Part shown: positions 7,118-10,321 of the stretch, piece after piece
How the letters are laid out: the number at the start of each line of letters is the position of its first letter
Position numbering within the stretch: the stretch's first letter is position 1
Assembly (NCBI GenBank): GCA_003155465.1
Contig: PMCR01000515.1
Location: 7,086-17,406 of the forward strand
Source: Myxococcales bacterium
GTDB lineage: Bacteria > Myxococcota > Polyangia > Fen-1088
Direction of reading: 5' to 3'
Length of the DNA: 10,321 nucleotides
Position numbers and translations under genes: made by a program
Notes under the pieces: model-generated
What the model was told of the DNA's origin: nothing
Databases searched by the model: none
The model's input: the letters and a program-made list of their open reading frames with translations, nothing else

Positions 7118-8143
7118 GTGCCTGAGCGGGAAGAACCTGATCTGCTCTGCGCCATCGAGCGCGGCGAGATCGCGCCGCTGTACTGTCTGCACGGTCCCGA
7201 GCGCTTTCTCGTCGACCGCGTGGTGGCGGCCTTGCGCCAGAAGATCCTTGGTGCGACGGCGGGAGACAACTCGGGGTTCAGCTACGAAGCCTTCGACCTG
7301 AAAGAGGTCGCACTGATCGAGGTCCTGGCGGCGGCCCGTACCCTGCCCATGTTCGCCAAGCGGCGTCTGGTGATCGCCCGTGGTCTTGAGCAGGTGAAGG
7401 CCGATGGCCTGGAACCGCTGACCGTGTACGCCGCCCATCCCAATCCCAGCACCTGCCTGGTGCTCTTGGCCGAAAAGGTCGATGGCCGCTTGCGGGCATT
7501 CGCAGCGCTGCGACGGGCGGGATACCTGCACGAGTTTGCGCGGCTAAGGGATCGCGAGCTTGGCCCGTTCATCGCCCGTGAAGCAAGAACACGCGGCCTG
7601 ACTATCGACAGCGACGCAGCCCTGGCCCTGGCCAACGCGGCCGGCCCTGATCTGGGCCGCCTGATGCAGGCCCTGGAGCAATTGGAGATCTACGTCGGCA
7701 GGGCCGGCCGCATCAGCCGGGCCCAAGTCGAGGAGCTGGTGCCGGAATCGCGCGAGCGGAATGTGTTTGAGCTGACCAAGGCCATCGGCACGGGCGACAC
7801 CCGGCGGGCGCTCGACCTAGTCACCAACATGCTACGCAACCGCGAACCGCCGTTGCGGGTCCAGGCCATGTTGCTGCGCCAGCTTCGCCAGATTTGGCGC
7901 GCAAAGGAGCTGGCCGCCGCGAACGTGCCCCGCGCCGAAATGGCCGCTGCGGTTGGTCTGCCACCCTTCTTCTTGGATGACGTGCTGGTTCCTGCGAGGC
8001 GCATGTCCGTGGCTGCGCTTCGCCGCAGCTTCGAATGCCTCTACCAGGCCGACCGCGCGTTCAAGTCGTCACGCGTGGATCCTGAGGTCCAGTTGACGCG
8101 CCTGGTCCGCCAGTTGACAGAAGAAGCAGGCACCAGGCGCTGA
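7118..8143 (+). CDS. holA: DNA polymerase III subunit delta
   Basis: HolA is the clamp-loader subunit that opens the beta sliding clamp. The 341-residue product has the usual length and family pattern. An N-terminal AAA+-like domain begins APLYCLHGPERFLVDRVVAAL (about 19-39) and, as is normal for delta, lacks a functional Walker A motif. The central stretch contains AARTLPMFAKRRLVIARG (about 71-88) and the helical linker LANAAGPDLGRLMQALEQLEIY. The collar domain starts at about residue 215 (NVFELTKAIGTGDTRRAL) and includes LRVQAMLLRQLRQIWRAKEL. The start is GTG 7118, because the nearby ATG 7102 is out of frame and quickly terminates. Only a weak GGTAAG lies 8 nt upstream. The 23-nt gap suggests co-transcription with the upstream lipoprotein gene. 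In E. coli, holA also follows an envelope lipoprotein gene (lptE), but an unrelated one. Confidence 0.93.
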   Translation: MPEREEPDLLCAIERGEIAPLYCLHGPERFLVDRVVAALRQKILGATAGDNSGFSYEAFDLKEVALIEVLAAARTLPMFAKRRLVIARGLEQVKADGLEPLTVYAAHPNPSTCLVLLAEKVDGRLRAFAALRRAGYLHEFARLRDRELGPFIAREARTRGLTIDSDAALALANAAGPDLGRLMQALEQLEIYVGRAGRISRAQVEELVPESRERNVFELTKAIGTGDTRRALDLVTNMLRNREPPLRVQAMLLRQLRQIWRAKELAAANVPRAEMAAAVGLPPFFLDDVLVPARRMSVAALRRSFECLYQADRAFKSSRVDPEVQLTRLVRQLTEEAGTRR

Positions 8144-8151
8144 GGTATTGT

Positions 8152-8164
8152 GCCCGGGCCGGGC
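8152..8164. other. Short G/C inverted repeat after holA
   Basis: GCCC (8152-8155) and GGGC (8161-8164) pair around GGGCC just 9 nt after the holA stop. The stem is short and no T-tract follows, so a terminator role is weakly supported. Confidence 0.2.
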
Positions 8165-8243
8165 CCCGCCGCTCCGAATCCCACAGACGAGTGGCCGCAG
8201 TTGACGCGAGAGCGATACTCGGACATTCTTGCGGGCCATGACG

Positions 8244-8296
8244 CGAGGGGAATCGCCTCTCGTTCGCCACGTGCCTCGGAGGTTCCCGAACCGAGG
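8244..8296 (+). promoter_or_regulatory. Structured leader upstream of the OmpA-family gene: two hairpins
   Basis: CGAGGGG (8244-8250) pairs with CCTCTCG (8256-8262) around AATCG, giving 7 bp with one G-U. A second hairpin pairs CCTCGG (8274-8279) with CCGAGG (8291-8296); inside it GGTTC (8281-8285) and GAACC (8288-8292) form a competing dyad. The 211-nt region 8144-8354 has no convincing promoter; TTGACG at 8201 lacks a good -10 partner. If transcription starts upstream of 8244, both hairpins would be in the 5' UTR and could affect stability or translation. Confidence 0.35.
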
Positions 8297-8340
8297 GAAT
8301 CGCGAGACGCGGCAGCCTCAAGATATTGGCGTACTGGAAA

Positions 8341-8347
8341 AGGAAGG
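8341..8347 (+). promoter_or_regulatory. Ribosome binding site of the OmpA-family gene
   Basis: AGGAAGG lies 7 nt before ATG 8355, within a purine-rich stretch. Together with the signal peptide that begins at this ATG, it fixes the start and rules out the in-frame ATG at 8229. Confidence 0.75.
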
Positions 8348-8354
8348 AAATCGC

Positions 8355-9773
8355 ATGAAGAGCCGAGCAGACACGCTGTTGCTTCGAACGGGTGTCCTGA
8401 CCGCAGGGTTTCTGGCCGCTCTGGCCGGCGCCGCGGTCCCGCGCGCGCAAGCCGCCGGGGTCAGCCCCTCGGACGAGGCTGCCGCCCAGGATGAGCCGTT
8501 CGTTCAACCATTCGAGATCGGGCTTCTCGGTGGCCTGCATTTCTTCGAGAAGTACCATGGGCTCGGCCGCACCGAAATCGATCCCGCTGGCAAGTCCCCT
8601 GCCTCCGTCGGCGGGGCCTTCGGTCTGCGTCTGACTTGCAACTTCAGCCCCTGGCTCGGCCTCGAAGCCGAGGCTTTGCTCTCGCCCACCCACACGCGCT
8701 GGAACGATTCTGCCAATCCGGGCACGAGCATGATGATTCTCGGCTACCGGGGCCAGTTGATCGTGACCCTGCTGCACTCGGGATACGTGCGGCCCTTTGT
8801 ACTGGCTGGCTATGGCGCCCTGTCGTCGTTCCCGAAGGACACCAAGGTCGTGCCCAAAGACACAGATCCGATGTTTCACCTCGGGGTGGGCGCCAAGGTC
8901 CCGCTCACCGACTCCTACGGCTTGCGCCTCGACGGCCGCATCATGGTGCCGCCCGCGATTGCATCCGGCATCGCGAAGGACGGCAGCGAGTCACACTACG
9001 ACGGCCCGGACTACGAAATCCTGCTCTCGGCATACCTGGCGTTCGGTGGGGCTCGCCCTGCGCCGCCCCCGCCGCCCCCGCCGCCCCCGCCCCTCCCACC
9101 CAAAGACACTGACGGCGATGGCATCCCCGACACCAGTGACGCCTGCCCCAGCGAATCTGGTCCCAAGAGCGACGACCCCAGCAAAAACGGCTGTCCGCTG
9201 CCCAAGGACACCGACAGCGACGGTATCCCCGACGCCACCGACGCCTGCCCAAACGAGCCGGGGCCGGCAAGCGACGATGCGACGAAGAACGGTTGCCCGC
9301 TGCCCAAGGACACCGATGGCGATGGCATCCTCGACAACGTCGACAAGTGTCCGAACGAACCCGAAACCGTCAACGGCTACCAGGATGACGATGGCTGTCC
9401 AGACGAAGTGCCCGCCGAGGTGAAGAAGTTCACCGGCGTCGTCGAAGGGATCACATTCAAGACCAAGTCCGCCGACCTCACCAAGAACTCACACGCCGTG
9501 CTCGACAAGGTGGTGAATGTCCTCACGGATTTCGCGGATATCAAGATGGAGATCAGCGGTCACACGGACAACATCGGCAAGGCCGAGTCCAACAAGGAGC
9601 TGTCGCAGAAGCGCGCCGATGCGGTCAGGCAGTACCTCATCGACAAGGGCATCAAGGTCGAGCGTCTCACCACCGTTGGCTTCGGCGCGGAGAAGCCCAT
9701 CGCCGACAACAAGACTGCGGCAGGCAAAGCCAAGAACCGTCGAACGGAGTTCAAGCTTCTGACTGGAAACTAG
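8355..9773 (+). CDS. OmpA-family outer-membrane protein with TSP3 calcium-binding repeats
   Basis: The 472-residue product has four parts. A signal peptide covers residues 1-33/34, with a likely AQA-A cleavage. An OmpA-like beta-barrel spans about 45-232 (FEIGLLGGLHFF near the start, alternating aromatic strands, ending EILLSAYLAFGG). A poly-proline linker (about 235-249) is followed by three thrombospondin type 3 units (about 249-350) of the form DTDGDGIPD...DACP...NGCPLP. The C-terminal OmpA peptidoglycan-binding domain runs from about 359 to 470. D405 in SGHTDNIG and R420 in SQKRADAV, 15 residues apart, match the residues known to hold diaminopimelate in this family; NRRTEF (461-466) closes the domain. 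The protein should tether the outer membrane to peptidoglycan, with Asp-rich repeats binding Ca2+ in the linker. It stands alone, with its own leader upstream and non-coding repeat DNA downstream. Confidence 0.93.
   Translation: MKSRADTLLLRTGVLTAGFLAALAGAAVPRAQAAGVSPSDEAAAQDEPFVQPFEIGLLGGLHFFEKYHGLGRTEIDPAGKSPASVGGAFGLRLTCNFSPWLGLEAEALLSPTHTRWNDSANPGTSMMILGYRGQLIVTLLHSGYVRPFVLAGYGALSSFPKDTKVVPKDTDPMFHLGVGAKVPLTDSYGLRLDGRIMVPPAIASGIAKDGSESHYDGPDYEILLSAYLAFGGARPAPPPPPPPPPPLPPKDTDGDGIPDTSDACPSESGPKSDDPSKNGCPLPKDTDSDGIPDATDACPNEPGPASDDATKNGCPLPKDTDGDGILDNVDKCPNEPETVNGYQDDDGCPDEVPAEVKKFTGVVEGITFKTKSADLTKNSHAVLDKVVNVLTDFADIKMEISGHTDNIGKAESNKELSQKRADAVRQYLIDKGIKVERLTTVGFGAEKPIADNKTAAGKAKNRRTEFKLLTGN
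9059..9097 (+). repeat. Poly-proline-encoding C-rich microsatellite inside the OmpA-family gene
   Basis: Repeated GCCGCCCCC-like 9-nt units encode an almost uninterrupted proline run between the barrel and the TSP3 repeats. Gain or loss of a whole unit would change linker length in frame, while slippage within a run of five Cs would break the frame. Confidence 0.7.
9099..9404 (+). repeat. Three tandem 102-nt units encoding 34-residue TSP3 repeats
   Basis: Units begin at 9099, 9201 and 9303, each with CCCAA(A/G)GACAC(T/C)GA followed by an Asp-rich DxDGIxD core and two cysteines. The first two units keep the same length and the PSKNGCPLP / ATKNGCPLP ending. The third diverges after the cysteine (NEPETVNGYQDDDGCPDE) and leads into the OmpA domain. 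Confidence 0.8.
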
Positions 9774-9824
9774 CTACGGCTTGTCGGGAAATTGCGGTCC
9801 GACCGAAGGGCCGGCCCGCGGATG

Positions 9825-9936
9825 GCGGCTAGCGGGTCGCGTGGGCGTGAGCGTGGGCGTTCGTGGGCGTTATGCGGGAAGACGGCTAGCGGGCCGCGCA
9901 CGCTCACGCCAGCCGCCCACGCTAGCCGCTAGCCGC
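9825..9936. repeat. Long imperfect inverted repeat between convergent ompA-family gene and rpsT
   Basis: The outer arms 9825-9846 and 9915-9936 are complementary at 20 of 22 positions (core CGGCTAGCGG and GCGTGGGC). Nested inside, GTGAGCGTG (9847-9855) pairs exactly with CACGCTCAC (9899-9907), leaving a 7-nt bulge on the right and a 43-nt loop. The loop carries another copy of CGGCTAGCGGG (9883-9893). The surrounding non-coding stretch 9774-10076 also holds three direct copies of GTGGGCGT (9841, 9853, 9863) and extra copies of CGCTCACGCT (9941 and 9953). I see no gene in it. It may be a bidirectional terminator or a dispersed palindromic repeat. Confidence 0.65.
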
Positions 9937-9974
9937 TGGTCGCTCACGCTACCGCTCACGCTGGCCGATCTGCG

Positions 9975-9991
9975 CTGGCCCGGAGGGCCGG
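9975..9991. terminator. Small hairpin downstream of rpsT
   Basis: CTGGCCC (9975-9981) pairs with GGGCCGG (9985-9991) around GGA; the stem is 7 bp with one G-U. It is about 85 nt beyond the rpsT stop on the minus strand. No T-tract follows on either strand, so termination is only possible, not shown. Confidence 0.25.
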
Positions 9992-10076
9992 GCGCCCGAT
10001 GCCAGCCAGCCGCGCGAGCCCTCAGTCATCCCGAAGGCCCGGCGTCTCGAAAATCCCGGCCTCCCGGCCGCCCAGA

Positions 10077-10321
10077 CTACTTGGCCAACGCGTTGACGGC
10101 AACCGTCAGTCGCGAAACTGACCGCGAGCTGGTCCGCTTCTTGATCACGCCCCGCCGGCCGAGCCGGGCGATGAGCGAGGCTGCCGACTTGAGCAGCACG
10201 GCTGCCTGTGGCTGATCCTTTGCCTCAACCGCGGCTCGCAGGTTCTTCACCGCCGTGCGCATCGCCGCTTTCTGGGCAGAATTGCGCGCCTGGTGCCGGA
10301 TGCGCTGTCGGTTCTTCTTCT
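10077..10321 (-). CDS. rpsT: 30S ribosomal protein S20, 3' part (N-terminus outside window)
   Basis: Read on the minus strand from the window edge, the frame gives 80 residues beginning KKNRQRIRHQARNSAQKAA and ending with a TAG at 10079-10077. The basic start, the following MRTAVKNLRAAVEAKD and the C-terminal block with GVIKKRTSSRSVSRL are the hallmark of S20, which binds 16S rRNA early in 30S assembly and folds as a three-helix bundle. S20 is usually 85-90 residues, so only roughly the first 8 residues are missing. The internal ATG at 10262 is not the start. The gene converges on the OmpA-family gene across 303 nt of repeat-rich non-coding DNA. Confidence 0.93.
   Translation of the reverse strand, partial: KKNRQRIRHQARNSAQKAAMRTAVKNLRAAVEAKDQPQAAVLLKSAASLIARLGRRGVIKKRTSSRSVSRLTVAVNALAK

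Noticed and set aside
8192..8205. TGGCCGCAGTTGAC resembling a sigma-54 promoter
   Set aside because: The spacing between the GG and the TTG element is too short for the -24/-12 arrangement.
9099..9404. CRISPR-like repeat array suggested by regular spacing
   Set aside because: The 102-nt period is in frame and encodes TSP3 protein repeats. There are no conserved repeats with unrelated spacers and no cas genes.
9781..10215. A 144-codon plus-strand open frame after the OmpA-family gene
   Set aside because: It runs through the inverted repeat and into rpsT on the opposite strand. Its sequence is a translation of repeat words and is not protein-like.

Overview
The window is GC-rich chromosomal DNA with strong G/C preference at third codon positions and densely packed bacterial genes. 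Several traits together suggest a Gram-negative, probably Myxococcota (former Deltaproteobacteria) genome: an OmpA-family porin with calcium-binding thrombospondin type 3 repeats and a poly-proline linker, predicted lipoproteins, a periplasmic-binding-protein-fold lipoprotein next to holA, and GTG starts. The taxonomic call is an inference from gene style, not from a marker search.

Layout. (1) Bases 1-1251, plus strand: the 3' part of a GH105/GH88-type unsaturated rhamnogalacturonyl hydrolase, then a small lipoprotein of unknown function. (2) Bases 1284-4494, minus strand: a tightly coupled operon read proS -> pyrF -> rlmB, with a GTGA overlap between proS and pyrF and a 5-nt gap between pyrF and rlmB. 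It converges on the lipoprotein gene across 32 nt. (3) Bases 4495-5183: a divergent intergenic region, a small unrecognised ORF with a good ribosome binding site, and a run of four consecutive hairpins (4915-5034). (4) Bases 5184-8143, plus strand: a lipoprotein with a helical, TPR-like N-terminal half and a Peripla_BP_6/LpoA-like C-terminal half, followed after 23 nt by holA (DNA polymerase III delta). (5) Bases 8355-9773, plus strand: an OmpA/TSP3 outer-membrane protein with a 211-nt structured leader. (6) Bases 9774-10076: non-coding DNA dominated by a long imperfect inverted repeat and short repeat words. (7) Bases 10077-10321, minus strand: the 3' part of rpsT (ribosomal protein S20).

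Most genes are core housekeeping (translation, pyrimidine synthesis, rRNA modification, replication) or envelope functions. The GH105 gene is the only clearly accessory catabolic gene. I found no CRISPR array, tRNA, rRNA, transposase, integrase, toxin-antitoxin or recognisable defence system. The less ordinary material is in the non-coding DNA (hairpin cluster, ompA leader, inverted repeat before rpsT) and in two proteins without an assigned function. I do not see evidence of a new multi-gene system.
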